A DNA stretch of 18,365 bases, taken from the NCBI GenBank assembly GCA_026967815.1, contig JAPUUO010000016.1, positions 243 through 18,607 on the forward strand, given 5' to 3'. The notes beneath the pieces are model-generated. The model was given only the letters and a program-made list of their open reading frames with translations. It made no database searches and had not been told where the DNA came from. Origin of the DNA: Candidatus Bathyarchaeota archaeon. Lineage in GTDB: Archaea > Thermoproteota > Bathyarchaeia > Bathyarchaeales > Bathyarchaeaceae. This document shows positions 1-6,798 of this stretch, in pieces; the first letter of the stretch is position 1, and every line of letters starts with the position of its first letter. The translations under genes were made by a program, and so were the position numbers.

Positions 1-307
1 ACGCATAACCTGGTTGTCTATGCCAACGATACGGTGGGCAACATGGGAACCTCTGGCACCGTCTACTTCACGGTTGATACCGTAGCCCCCAACGTTGGAT
101 TTCTTTCGCCGGAGAACAGAACGTATCCTGTAGGCAGTGTTTCCTTGATTTTCACGGTGGATGAATTGACCTCTTGGATTGGCTACAGTGTGGATGGCCA
201 AGCTAACGTGACAACGCTCGGCAACACAACCCTCTCTGGGTTACGTGACGGGACGCATAACCTGGTTGTCTATGCCAACGATACGGTGGGCAACATGGGA
301 ACCTCTG
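1..307 (+). repeat. 252-bp period tandem domain repeat with 55-bp exact copies
   Basis: Bases 1-55 are identical to bases 253-307, an offset of 252 nt or 84 codons. They encode the start of two successive Ig-like units. The second copy diverges straight after the shared segment as the protein enters its linker. Identity at DNA level, synonymous sites included, implies recent duplication or gene conversion. The left boundary lies outside the window, so copy number is unknown. Confidence 0.9.
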
Positions 308-504
308 AAAGGATTTACTTCACTGTAAAGACGCAACAAGCAGAGCCTTTGCAGCTATGGATTGTACCAATAATAGTAATAGCGGCTGGAGCTGTGGTAG
401 TCCTCTTGATCTATTTCATGAGGGTCAAGAAAGCGGCCAAGAAAGTCAGGGAAAACAGTTCTGAAGCTTCACTCCCGCACGCGCATCTTGGTCATACCAT
501 TTAA
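1..504 (+). CDS. Membrane-anchored surface protein with tandem Ig-like repeats (C-terminal part)
   Basis: The reading frame is open from the first base, so this is the 3' end of a longer gene. It encodes an extracellular beta-rich repeat region in which one unit of 84 residues begins THNLVVYANDTVGNMG and recurs 252 nt later. The unit carries NxT/NxS sequons and the V(A/S)xPxVxFxSPxN pattern typical of Ig-like or cadherin-like archaeal adhesins. After the last repeat comes a short linker, then a hydrophobic segment of about 22 residues (WIVPIIVIAAGAVVVLLIYF), a Lys/Arg stop-transfer cluster and a cytosolic tail of about 25 residues. This predicts a type I membrane protein displaying its repeats outside the cell. 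No PGF-CTERM-type sorting motif is visible. Ligand and exact function are unknown. It ends in TAA and is followed by a T-rich stretch. Confidence 0.8.
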   Translation, partial: THNLVVYANDTVGNMGTSGTVYFTVDTVAPNVGFLSPENRTYPVGSVSLIFTVDELTSWIGYSVDGQANVTTLGNTTLSGLRDGTHNLVVYANDTVGNMGTSERIYFTVKTQQAEPLQLWIVPIIVIAAGAVVVLLIYFMRVKKAAKKVRENSSEASLPHAHLGHTI

Positions 505-508
505 CAAG

Positions 509-518
509 TTTTATTTTT
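509..518 (+). terminator. T-rich tract after the surface-protein gene
   Basis: A run of nine T and one A begins 5 nt after the TAA stop. Oligo-T on the coding strand is the usual archaeal intrinsic termination signal. The same AT-rich stretch could instead act as a weak TATA-like element for the gene starting at 567. Support is positional only. Confidence 0.3.
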
Positions 519-566
519 CAGAATAGACAAATACCCAATTGCGATTTCACTGAGGCGTGGTTGGAT

Positions 567-878
567 ATGGCTAGGTTATATCGCCTTATTATACGTGCTA
601 ACGAAATCCGAGGCAAGTGTCCTGTCTTCGAAGTTGGAGATAAGATTGTCATTGAATCACCGCACATAATTCCGAATGAAACTGATGCTCTCTGCATTCA
701 TGCGTTGGGTCCTATGTTGTCAATGATCACTGCCTTAAGCCACGGCATCAGTTTCAAAGAACTCGGACTTGCCCATGAAAACGGCAACGTCGGTTATGTT
801 CAATGTCTTGACCCGGGTTATCCTTATACACCCGGCGGCACAGTAACCTTTAAGATAAGGCGAGAAACGCTTCGGTAG
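567..878 (+). CDS. TIGR04076-like small conserved protein of unknown function
   Basis: This 103-residue protein resembles the TIGR04076 family by recall. It has an N-terminal beta strand (LYRLIIRANEI), a RGKCPVFEVGDKIVIE motif, a central helix, and a closing CLDPGYPYTPGGTVTFKI block. Cys occurs in RGKCP, in DALCIHAL and in VQCLDPG. These could bind metal or a cofactor, but I see no paired CxxC. Family members are small cytosolic proteins with no established activity. I chose ATG 567; an in-frame TTG at 561 lies 5 nt after GAGG (552-555) and is the alternative start. It is a lone gene, separated by 200 bp from the NAD-salvage operon, so no operon partner suggests a role. Confidence 0.6.
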   Translation: MARLYRLIIRANEIRGKCPVFEVGDKIVIESPHIIPNETDALCIHALGPMLSMITALSHGISFKELGLAHENGNVGYVQCLDPGYPYTPGGTVTFKIRRETLR

Positions 879-894
879 TGTGCTGTTCCTGGGT

Positions 895-910
895 AACTGA
901 CTTGTCAGTT
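895..910. repeat. 7-bp inverted repeat with 2-nt spacer
   Basis: AACTGAC (895-901) and GTCAGTT (904-910) are exact inverse complements separated by TT, 17 nt after the preceding stop codon. The spacer is too short for a good RNA hairpin. A dyad protein-binding site is therefore the likelier reading if it is functional at all. Confidence 0.35.
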
Positions 911-1014
911 GCTGTCGTGGTTAAAGTTCAGCAGTAATTTCGTTCGCTGTGCTATGCTTCGTTTCTAGGCTTGGTGAAGCTTTCATTATTCCTCCTTGGA
1001 AAGCGAGCAGACAT

Positions 1015-1024
1015 CGCGCGCGCG
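1015..1024. repeat. Intergenic alternating (CG)5 tract
   Basis: Five CG dinucleotides in a row lie about 55 bp before the nicotinamidase start. With the preceding CAT they form a 13-mer (1012-1024) that recurs in inverse orientation at 16429-16441. The surrounding DNA is AT-rich, so the tract stands out. Its function is unknown. Confidence 0.5.
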
Positions 1025-1027
1025 AAA

Positions 1028-1065
1028 AGCTTATTGAACCCGTAGGCATTCTTAGACAATAAGCT
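1028..1065 (+). promoter_or_regulatory. 9-bp inverted repeat abutting the RBS of the NAD-salvage operon
   Basis: AGCTTATTG (1028-1036) and CAATAAGCT (1057-1065) are perfect inverse complements around a 20-nt spacer. The right arm ends exactly where the GGGGAGTGAT ribosome-binding region (1066-1075) begins, 13 nt before the GTG start. It could be an operator for a dimeric repressor or a 5'-leader hairpin that controls access to the ribosome-binding site. The left arm also contains the only weak TATA-like sequence here (CTTATT). The arms are seen directly; the regulatory role is inferred. Confidence 0.45.
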
Positions 1066-1078
1066 GGGGAGTGATTTT

Positions 1079-1624
1079 GTGAAGATAACGATTGTGGTTA
1101 TCGACATAATAAACGATTTTGTGACAGGGATCTTCAAGAACGAACGGGCGGAAAAGATTATTCCAGTTGTTAGGCAACTGCTCAATTTTGCCCGCGAAAA
1201 CAAAATCCCAGTCGTCTACATTAATGATGCTCACTTACCGAACGTTGATGTCGAATTCGATGTTTGGCCTCAGCATGCTCTTGCCGGTACTTGGGGGGCT
1301 CAAGTGGTGAATGAACTTGAGCCTAAGAAAGGCGACTTCGTTCTTGAGAAGAGAAGATATAGCGCGTTTCAGAGAACAGGTCTCGATCAATTGCTAAGAA
1401 AGCTTGAAGTGGACACATTGATTCTAACCGGTGTGGTCACAGACATATGTATCCAACACACTGCAGCTGATGCTTTCTTTAGGGGATATAAAATCATCGT
1501 TCCCGAAGATTGTGTAGAAGCCATTAACGAGCGAACGCAAAAAGCCGCATTGGACTATTTGAAAAGGGTCTATGGATGTAAAATCACCAGAGCAGATGAA
1601 ATAATGAGGAGAAAGTGGAGCTGA
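1079..1624 (+). CDS. pncA: Nicotinamidase (isochorismatase-fold)
   Basis: Nicotinamidase hydrolyses nicotinamide to nicotinate plus ammonia, the entry step of Preiss-Handler NAD salvage. The 181-residue product has the cysteine-hydrolase triad expected of the family: Asp9 in VVIDIINDF, Lys91 in EKRRYSAF and Cys124 in GVVTDICIQHTA. It also has the metal-site pattern seen in archaeal nicotinamidases, Asp50-x-His52 and His66 (NDAHLP and PQHALAGT). That pattern separates it from generic isochorismatases. Length matches archaeal PncA proteins of about 180 residues. I chose GTG 1079, preceded by GGGGAGTGAT at 1066-1075. The next gene starts directly after its stop and encodes the next enzyme of the pathway, which strongly supports the assignment. 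Confidence 0.9.
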   Translation: MKITIVVIDIINDFVTGIFKNERAEKIIPVVRQLLNFARENKIPVVYINDAHLPNVDVEFDVWPQHALAGTWGAQVVNELEPKKGDFVLEKRRYSAFQRTGLDQLLRKLEVDTLILTGVVTDICIQHTAADAFFRGYKIIVPEDCVEAINERTQKAALDYLKRVYGCKITRADEIMRRKWS

Positions 1625-2833
1625 GTGGTGAAAGATATGCCGATTTTTCATTATGCAACAGACGAGGAAATAAGGAAAGGCGAGACGACTGATATCTACT
1701 TCTTGAGAACCAAGCAGGTTCTTGAAGCTAAGAGGATGACTAAGGTTCATGCCTATGCCGAAGTAACGCCGGGCAAGCTTCCAAGGGGTTGGCCATGGGG
1801 AATCTTGTGTGGTATTGAAGAAGAAGCCTACCTGTTTGAAGGTTGCCCAGTTGACATCTACGCTATGCCTGAAGGAAGCGTGTTCTACCACGAAGATTAC
1901 AGAGGAATACGCGAGCCTACTATGTACGTAGAAGGCCCGTATGGAGAATTCTGCCTCTTAGAAACTCCCCTGCTGGGATTGCTTTGTCAAGCTTCAGGTG
2001 TAGCCACGAGAGCTGCAAGAGTGAAGAAAGTTGCGCGAGAAAAACTTGTTCTTGCCTTTGGAATCCGACGCATGCACCCAGCCTTATCGCCAATGCTTGA
2101 CCGCGCAGCTTACATAGCGGGTTGTGATGGCGTTTCAAGTCTAAGCGGTGCTAAAATCATAAGCGCTAAACCAATGGGAACGATGCCTCATGCATTGATT
2201 ATAGCTTTTGGGGATCAAGTGAAAGCTTGGAAAGCCTTCGATGAGGTTATGTCAAATGATGTGCCAAGGGTCGCACTAATAGACACTTATTACGATGAGA
2301 AAGCTGAGGCAATATTGGCTGCAGAAGCCTTGAAAAAGCGACTTTATGGTGTTCGCTTAGATACGCCTGCTTCAAGAAAAGGCGATTTTGCTGAAATCGT
2401 TCGGGAGATTAGGTGGGAACTTGATGTAAGAGGTTATGAGCGTACTAAGATCTTCGTTTCCGGTGGACTAGACGAAGAGACCATTGGGATTTTAAGCGAG
2501 GCCGGTGCTGAAGCTTTCGGCATTGGAACAGCCATAAGCAATGCCCCAACCGTAGACTTCGGTATGGACATAGTTGAAATGAATGGTAAACCAGTAGCCA
2601 AACGAGGCAAATTAAGCGGCAAAAAGCAGGTGTGGAGATGCCCAAAATGTCTCACAGATACTGTTCAACTTTTCGATTTGCCTGCACCTAAATGCTCAAA
2701 ATGCGGAAGCAAAACTGAATCTATGTTAAAGCCGTTGATTAAAAAAGGGAAAATTGTGGCAAAACTTCCAACGCCCAAGGCAATCCGCAGATACGTGCTA
2801 GAACAGCTTGAAAAACTCACTTTAGAGGTTTAG
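1625..2833 (+). CDS. pncB: Nicotinate phosphoribosyltransferase with C-terminal zinc ribbon
   Basis: The enzyme joins nicotinate to PRPP (with ATP hydrolysis in most members) to give nicotinate mononucleotide, the committed step of NAD salvage. The 402-residue protein shows the NAPRTase core: RGWPWGILCGIEE near the N-terminus, the GTMPH motif (185-189) whose His matches the conserved His of the family, and an SGGLDEETI phosphate-loop-like segment near residue 279. A zinc-ribbon module follows, with Cys339, Cys342, Cys357 and Cys360. To my recollection this zinc-knuckle-like domain is also present in the Thermoplasma enzyme, so it is a family trait and not a fusion oddity. GTG 1625 abuts the TGA of pncA; GTG 1628 or ATG 1637 are alternatives. 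Translation is probably coupled to pncA. Confidence 0.93.
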   Translation: MVKDMPIFHYATDEEIRKGETTDIYFLRTKQVLEAKRMTKVHAYAEVTPGKLPRGWPWGILCGIEEEAYLFEGCPVDIYAMPEGSVFYHEDYRGIREPTMYVEGPYGEFCLLETPLLGLLCQASGVATRAARVKKVAREKLVLAFGIRRMHPALSPMLDRAAYIAGCDGVSSLSGAKIISAKPMGTMPHALIIAFGDQVKAWKAFDEVMSNDVPRVALIDTYYDEKAEAILAAEALKKRLYGVRLDTPASRKGDFAEIVREIRWELDVRGYERTKIFVSGGLDEETIGILSEAGAEAFGIGTAISNAPTVDFGMDIVEMNGKPVAKRGKLSGKKQVWRCPKCLTDTVQLFDLPAPKCSKCGSKTESMLKPLIKKGKIVAKLPTPKAIRRYVLEQLEKLTLEV

Positions 2834-2934
2834 CGGCTTATTCCTTTATCTTTCAAATGTTTCCCGAGTTGACGCCTCAATTCTTCTGTTTTCGCTTGAA
2901 AAAAGAGGTGTGAAAGTTGTTGATCTATGTTTGA

Positions 2935-3180
2935 CTATGGAAGTCTTGCTGGCATGACTATTGCAGTTTGTGTCTTAATGATTCCATCGAGTGAGTGAAT
3001 TTTCTCCAGGAGCTCCCCTAACTCATCTATGTTGGTGAACTCAACAAAGGCTACTACGTCGAATGGTCCTGTAACTGCTTGCGCTGTTTTAACACTCTCG
3101 ATATGAAGGGTTAAGTCAGCGACTTCCCATGGTTTGCCTGGGTCGGTGCTGATGAGAATGTAGGCTTGCACATGTTTCAC
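2935..3180 (-). CDS. Stand-alone Lrp/AsnC ligand-binding (RAM) domain protein
   Basis: The 81-residue protein is a single RAM/ACT-like alpha-beta domain (beta-alpha-beta-beta-alpha-beta), the part of Lrp/AsnC regulators that binds small effectors and oligomerises. Typical marks are AYILISTDPG at the N-terminus, VTGPFDVVAFVEF in the centre and LLEKIHSLDGIIKTQTAIVM at the end. It has no helix-turn-helix, so it cannot bind DNA alone. Such stand-alone domains are thought to sense amino acids or to join full-length Lrp proteins. I chose GTG 3180 within a GAGAGGTGA context; GTG 3171 is possible. It lies 40 nt downstream of the carbamoyltransferase on the same strand but appears to have its own TATA-like box. 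Confidence 0.82.
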   Translation of the reverse strand: MKHVQAYILISTDPGKPWEVADLTLHIESVKTAQAVTGPFDVVAFVEFTNIDELGELLEKIHSLDGIIKTQTAIVMPARLP

Positions 3181-3208
3181 CTCTCAACTTACTAAAGATC
3201 ATGGTAAG

Positions 3209-3217
3209 TATAAAAAA
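3209..3217 (-). promoter_or_regulatory. TATA-like box for the RAM-domain gene
   Basis: On the minus strand the sequence reads TTTTTTATA. Its centre is about 32 nt before the GTG at 3180, placing the transcription start within a few bases of the start codon. This predicts a very short leader. It lies immediately downstream of the carbamoyltransferase stop. Confidence 0.45.
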
Positions 3218-3220
3218 GCT

Positions 3221-4132
3221 TCAAGTTTGCAAAAGCTTCAGAAGGATGCCTTTCGCAGTATACAGTCGGTTTTCGCTTTGCTCATAAATGATAGACCTTT
3301 CGCTTTCGATTATTTCGCTGCTGATTTCGTAGCTTCGATGCATCGGCATGTCATGCATCACCATAGCACCACTGTGTTTTAGCAGTTCTTTGTTGATTTG
3401 GTAGGGCATCATCAGCCTAGTTCGCTTCTCTTTTTCCTCCTTGAATTTTGGGTCTAGGAAGAATTCCATGTCAACCCATGTGTCTGTGTAAACTACGTTT
3501 GCATCTTTCACTGCGTTTTTGACATCTAATGTTGTCTTGTAGGATCCAGTTTTCTCAGCAGCCTCTATGAGTTCTTTATCGAGGGAATGTTCATTTTTTA
3601 AAGGCGTAACAGTAGTGATTTCTACGCCGGTTTTGGTGCAGCCCACAATTAGCGAGTTGCAGACGTTGTTGTGAACTCCTATGTAAACGAGTTTTACGTC
3701 TTTCAGCTTACCAATCTTCTCTTTGACTGTCATTAGGTCGGCAATGGCTTGACATGGATGATATTTTTCGTCGCATCCATTTATGACTGGAACCCGAGAG
3801 GCTTCTGCCATGGCATTGAGGTCTGAGTTTCTAATCAAGCGTGCCATAATGCAGTCTACATTTCTCGAAAGATAGCGGGTTTCATCCTTAACGTCTGCTA
3901 GTGTGAAGTTTGTGGTTCTCCAATCCAAGTAGAGCGCATGTCCACCCAGTTGAGTCATGGCCACTTCGAAAGAAACGCGTGTTCGAGTTGACGTTTTCTG
4001 GAAAATCATGGCTAAAGACTTCTCTTTTAAGGCGGTTTTGAACTTGTTTGGGCTTCTCTTAATTTCTATAGATTGTTCAATCACTTCCTCAATCTGAGCT
4101 GGACTCCAATCTTTCAGGGTTAACAAATGCAT
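3221..4132 (-). CDS. Ornithine carbamoyltransferase-family protein with altered substrate motifs
   Basis: Family members transfer a carbamoyl group from carbamoyl phosphate to an amine. The 303-residue length and overall sequence fit ornithine carbamoyltransferase. The carbamoyl-phosphate site is intact: STRTR at 48-52 and HPCQ at 125-128. The SENRLYTAKG C-terminal block is also family-like. The second-substrate motifs differ: the usual DxWxSMG is TDTWVDMEF at 216-224, the usual HCLPAHRG is HDMPMHRS at 260-267, and GDGNN is GVHNN at 152-156. The Cys and Ser that contact ornithine are both Asp here. It may be the cell's ArgF or may act on another amine, so I give no symbol. Start ATG 4132 has an excellent ribosome-binding site (GGTGAT at 4138-4143). 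It is divergent from dtdA. Confidence 0.8.
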   Translation of the reverse strand: MHLLTLKDWSPAQIEEVIEQSIEIKRSPNKFKTALKEKSLAMIFQKTSTRTRVSFEVAMTQLGGHALYLDWRTTNFTLADVKDETRYLSRNVDCIMARLIRNSDLNAMAEASRVPVINGCDEKYHPCQAIADLMTVKEKIGKLKDVKLVYIGVHNNVCNSLIVGCTKTGVEITTVTPLKNEHSLDKELIEAAEKTGSYKTTLDVKNAVKDANVVYTDTWVDMEFFLDPKFKEEKEKRTRLMMPYQINKELLKHSGAMVMHDMPMHRSYEISSEIIESERSIIYEQSENRLYTAKGILLKLLQT

Positions 4133-4237
4133 CTGTCATCACCTATTGGTGCTCGCTTTGAATGTTAAATCAGTTGATTTAAGTTTTATGGAAACTCTTA
4201 AAATCAACTTGAAACTCAATGGCGCTTGTGGGTTTAC

Positions 4238-5053
4238 ATGATTCTTATTGTAGCTTCAACCGAAGACGTTGCAAGTATGAACATTGCGTACAAAATCATT
4301 GACAACTATGAACTTGAGAAGACTTCTGGAAGTTTTCAGCAAAACCCAGTTTACATCCAAACGATTTCTGAGCAAGAGGTTAAGCTCGTTTTCGTTAATG
4401 AAGAACTTGTACACACACAATTTCTCACAGATTTTTTCACGCCTAAGCTCTTTGTTTTTGTTTCTAGGCATAGCAGTGTAAGCGGTATTCCAACACTTTC
4501 GGTTCATACACCTGGCAACTTCGGTGAGGCAGAAGTAGGCGGCGTAACGAGAAGAATTTCAGTTTCTCCAGCGAGTGCCATGAAAAAGGCTCTTTTAGAA
4601 TTAGTTGGGCAAAAGATGCAGCTAGGGTTGAACTACCGGGTTTCGTATGAGTGCACGCATCATGGACCATCTTTAGATCTGCCAACAATGTTTGTGGAAT
4701 TAGGCAGTTCACCCAGGCAGTGGAAAGATCTGAAAGCAGCAGAAGCAGTAGCTCATGCGGCTATCGGTGCGATTACTAATCAATCAAAGTTTTCAACTGT
4801 TTTAGGAATTGGCGGTCCCCACTACAATGAGAAATTTACAAAGCTGGCTCTAAGGACACAAGCAGCGTTTGGTCACATAATTCCGAAATATGCAATTCCA
4901 AAAATCGATGCTAAAATGTTGAGGCAATGCATCCAAAGAACTGTTGAAAAGGTGGAATCAGCTGTTTTCGACTGGAAAGGCATGCGAGGTGCAGATAAAA
5001 AGAGATTAATGGCAGTGTTAGATGAAATCGGCGTTTCTGTTGAAAAAGCCTGA
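4238..5053 (+). CDS. dtdA: D-aminoacyl-tRNA deacylase, DTD2/GEK1 type
   Basis: The enzyme hydrolyses D-aminoacyl-tRNAs, removing mischarged D-amino acids before they reach the ribosome; it occurs in archaea and plants. The 271-residue protein begins MILIVASTEDVASMNIAYKI, the normal N-terminus of the family, and carries the hallmark YECTHHGPSLDLPTMFVELG followed by W and an AHAAIG segment. GIGGPHYNEKFT and the AFGHIIPKYA block are also conserved in DTD2. I chose ATG 4238 because the family N-terminus matches there; an in-frame TTG at 4226 would add MWVY. It is transcribed away from the carbamoyltransferase across a 105-bp intergenic region with only weak TATA-like sequences (for example CTTAAAATC near 4197). 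Confidence 0.93.
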   Translation: MILIVASTEDVASMNIAYKIIDNYELEKTSGSFQQNPVYIQTISEQEVKLVFVNEELVHTQFLTDFFTPKLFVFVSRHSSVSGIPTLSVHTPGNFGEAEVGGVTRRISVSPASAMKKALLELVGQKMQLGLNYRVSYECTHHGPSLDLPTMFVELGSSPRQWKDLKAAEAVAHAAIGAITNQSKFSTVLGIGGPHYNEKFTKLALRTQAAFGHIIPKYAIPKIDAKMLRQCIQRTVEKVESAVFDWKGMRGADKKRLMAVLDEIGVSVEKA

Positions 5054-5136
5054 GACCACTGATGAAAGCTCTAGTCTTGTTCTACGAGAGGCTGGCTACG
5101 ATGTTTGTTATTAAGATATCCAAACGAGTTGAAAAT

Positions 5137-5145
5137 CTTATATAG
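5137..5145 (+). promoter_or_regulatory. TATA box of the aIF1 gene (near-leaderless)
   Basis: CTTATATAG is a good archaeal box A. A start site about 26 nt from its centre falls near 5167, between GTG 5165 and ATG 5174. The transcript therefore has almost no leader, and no ribosome-binding site is visible. Confidence 0.6.
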
Positions 5146-5173
5146 CCCTCTTTGTTATGTTATCGTGAGTACA

Positions 5174-5482
5174 ATGGCGGAAATCTGTTCATTATGCGGG
5201 CTTCCTCGTGACATATGCGTCTGCGGCGAAATTAGTAAGGAACAACAACGTATCCGAGTACGTTTGGAAACAAGAAAGTATAGACGAGCAGTAACGATCA
5301 TAGACGGCATCAACGACAAAGACACCGACCTCGGGCGCCTAGCTCAAAAACTAAAATCATTTTGCGCCTGCGGAGGCACAGCCAAGAACAGCCAAATAAT
5401 ACTCCAAGGCGACCACAGACAAAAAGTGCACTCCTACCTTCTTCAGATGGGTTATCCCCAGCAAAACATTGAACTCCAATGA
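5174..5482 (+). CDS. Translation initiation factor aIF1 (SUI1 family)
   Basis: aIF1 binds the small ribosomal subunit near the P site and enforces start-codon selection. The 102-residue protein has the archaeal N-terminal Cys cluster (C5, C8, C15, C17 in CSLCGLPRDICVCGEI), followed by the SUI1 fold: RVRLETRKYRRAVTIIDG, a helix with DLGRLAQKLK, FCACGGTAKN and the closing ILQGDHRQKVHSYLLQMGY. I chose ATG 5174; GTG 5165 is in frame and near the predicted transcription start. In many archaea a SUI1 gene sits between L29 and Rnp1 in the ribosomal operon. Here it is a separate transcription unit about 3 kb upstream of that operon. Codons are strongly A/C-ending. Confidence 0.94.
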   Translation: MAEICSLCGLPRDICVCGEISKEQQRIRVRLETRKYRRAVTIIDGINDKDTDLGRLAQKLKSFCACGGTAKNSQIILQGDHRQKVHSYLLQMGYPQQNIELQ

Positions 5483-5523
5483 CTAAAGTTGGCTAAATAC
5501 AGTTATTTAAGGGGCGAGAAGGC

Positions 5524-5733
5524 TTGGGTTTGCTGCAAAACTTACGCGAAGTATTTGGAAAACTAAAAAGAAGCCAGCCGACGCCCAAGTTTTGCCCTAG
5601 ATGTGAAAGCCCAGAAATTCGCCTTTCAAGCAGATTTGATATTTGGCTTTTTCCGGAACAGTATGTTTGTCACAAATGTGGCTATGTAGGTCCAATTGCA
5701 ATGGAACTTGAAAAGGAAAAAGAGGAAGCCTAG
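5524..5733 (+). CDS. Small zinc-ribbon protein, function unknown
   Basis: The 69-residue protein has an N-terminal amphipathic stretch (MGLLQNLREVFGKLKR) and one zinc ribbon with Cys24/Cys27 (FCPRC) and Cys49/Cys52 (CHKCG). A charged Lys/Glu tail follows. The segment FPEQYVCHKCGYVGPI resembles a small conserved archaeal zinc-ribbon family I recognise by pattern only. A nucleic-acid or protein contact role is plausible but unproven. TTG 5524 follows GGGGCGAG at 5511-5518, and GTTATTTAAG at about 5502 may be its TATA element. It lies 41 nt after aIF1 on the same strand, and its TAG stop shares the palindrome CTAG with the converging TFB gene. Confidence 0.75.
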   Translation: MGLLQNLREVFGKLKRSQPTPKFCPRCESPEIRLSSRFDIWLFPEQYVCHKCGYVGPIAMELEKEKEEA

Positions 5734-6662
5734 TCTGGAATCTTGAGGCCTAACTCTCTCCTAAGGCTTTTATAGCGATTTCTAACAGTAACTTCTGTTA
5801 CACCAGCAGCCTCAGCAATGTCCTTCTGCGTTTTCTTCTCATTGTTTTGCAGACAAGCAATGTATAGGGCTGCTGCGGCGAGACCCATCGGATCTTTTCC
5901 CGAGGCTGCCCGTTTTCGTCTAGCCTGTCTCAAAATCTTGATGGCGTACCCTTGGGTTTTACCGCTGATGCCTGTTTGCTCAGCAATCTTGGAGACATAA
6001 GTGAGGGGATCAGCAATTGGCATTTGTATGTCGAGTTCTCTGAGCAATAACCTATAGCAGCGAGCAACGTCTTTTTTGTCAACAAGGCTGGCTTCAGCTA
6101 TTTCTCGAAGCGTTCTAGGTGTTCCTGTGTTGCGACAAGCGGCATGAAGGGCAGCTGCTGCAATAGCTGCTATAGATCTTCCACGGACTAAGCCTTTTTC
6201 TAAGGCTTTGCGGTAGACAACTGCTGCTTTTTCCTTAACTGGCCCAGGTATGTAAAGCTTGTCAGAAAGCCTGTCAAGTTCAGCCATGGCTTGAGCAAGG
6301 TTTCTATCTACTGACGAGTGTACTCGAGAGCGGATTTGCCATTTTCTGAGCCGCCACATCTGCAGTCTTGTTGAAAGTGGAAGTTTGCGTCCGAAGGCGT
6401 CCCGGTCTACGCGGCCTATGGCTGTGGACAAGCCCTTATCGTGCACAGAGTACGATGTTGGCACGCCAACACGGCTACGTGATGCTTTTTCCTCTTGTGT
6501 AAAAGCTCGCCATTCTGGTCCTTTATCCATCATTTGTTCATGCAAAACGAGACCACACGTTCCACATATGGTTTCGCCAGTGTCATAATCATGAATAAGG
6601 TTAGCACCACCACATTCAGGGCATTTTTCGGCCATGAGTCGTTTTACTTTTCCTTTTTCCAC
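5730..6662 (-). CDS. tfb: Transcription initiation factor TFB
   Basis: TFB, the archaeal TFIIB homologue, binds the TBP-TATA complex and BRE and recruits RNA polymerase. The 310-residue protein is complete. It has an N-terminal zinc ribbon with Cys14/Cys17 and Cys33/Cys36, a B-reader/linker region containing WRAFTQEEKASRSRVG and a TSYSVHDKGLST segment, then two cyclin folds (roughly 110-205 and 215-305). The second fold ends in a helix-turn-helix-like AEAAGVTEVTVRNRYK that contacts BRE. GTG 6662 is preferred over ATG 6635 because GAGGAGA lies about 7 nt upstream on the minus strand. A consensus TATA box at 6791-6798 predicts a leader of about 105 nt, long for archaea. Its stop codon overlaps that of the convergent zinc-ribbon gene. 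Confidence 0.96.
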   Translation of the reverse strand: MEKGKVKRLMAEKCPECGGANLIHDYDTGETICGTCGLVLHEQMMDKGPEWRAFTQEEKASRSRVGVPTSYSVHDKGLSTAIGRVDRDAFGRKLPLSTRLQMWRLRKWQIRSRVHSSVDRNLAQAMAELDRLSDKLYIPGPVKEKAAVVYRKALEKGLVRGRSIAAIAAAALHAACRNTGTPRTLREIAEASLVDKKDVARCYRLLLRELDIQMPIADPLTYVSKIAEQTGISGKTQGYAIKILRQARRKRAASGKDPMGLAAAALYIACLQNNEKKTQKDIAEAAGVTEVTVRNRYKSLRRELGLKIPD

Positions 6663-6790
6663 GGCTTATGTCTCCTCGATAGAGTACTGAGGCGAGAAAA
6701 CCGTCACTATTGATGGTTCTTTATCGGAACCAACATGCTAGAAATTGTCCATCTGGCCCCGCCGCGAAGAAATCTTTAGAAATGGTTTAA

Positions 6791-6798
6791 TATATAAA
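6791..6798 (-). promoter_or_regulatory. Consensus TATA box of the TFB gene
   Basis: On the minus strand this reads TTTATATA, the archaeal box A consensus. Transcription would begin near 6770, about 108 nt before the GTG start. As the factor's own promoter, it is a candidate for autoregulation, with the nearby dyad at 6815-6833 lying just upstream of the box. Confidence 0.55.

Noticed and set aside
1424..1891. 155-residue minus-strand open frame across the pncA/pncB junction
   Set aside because: It is antisense to two well-supported enzymes, has no ribosome-binding site or recognisable motif, and spans the coupled start of pncB.
2624..2722. C-terminal zinc ribbon of nicotinate phosphoribosyltransferase as a novel fusion
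   Set aside because: A four-Cys zinc-knuckle-like C-terminal domain is, as far as I recall, already known in archaeal members of this enzyme family.
5063..5146. 27-codon open frame before aIF1
   Set aside because: It overlaps the aIF1 TATA box, lacks a ribosome-binding site, and its product resembles no known protein.
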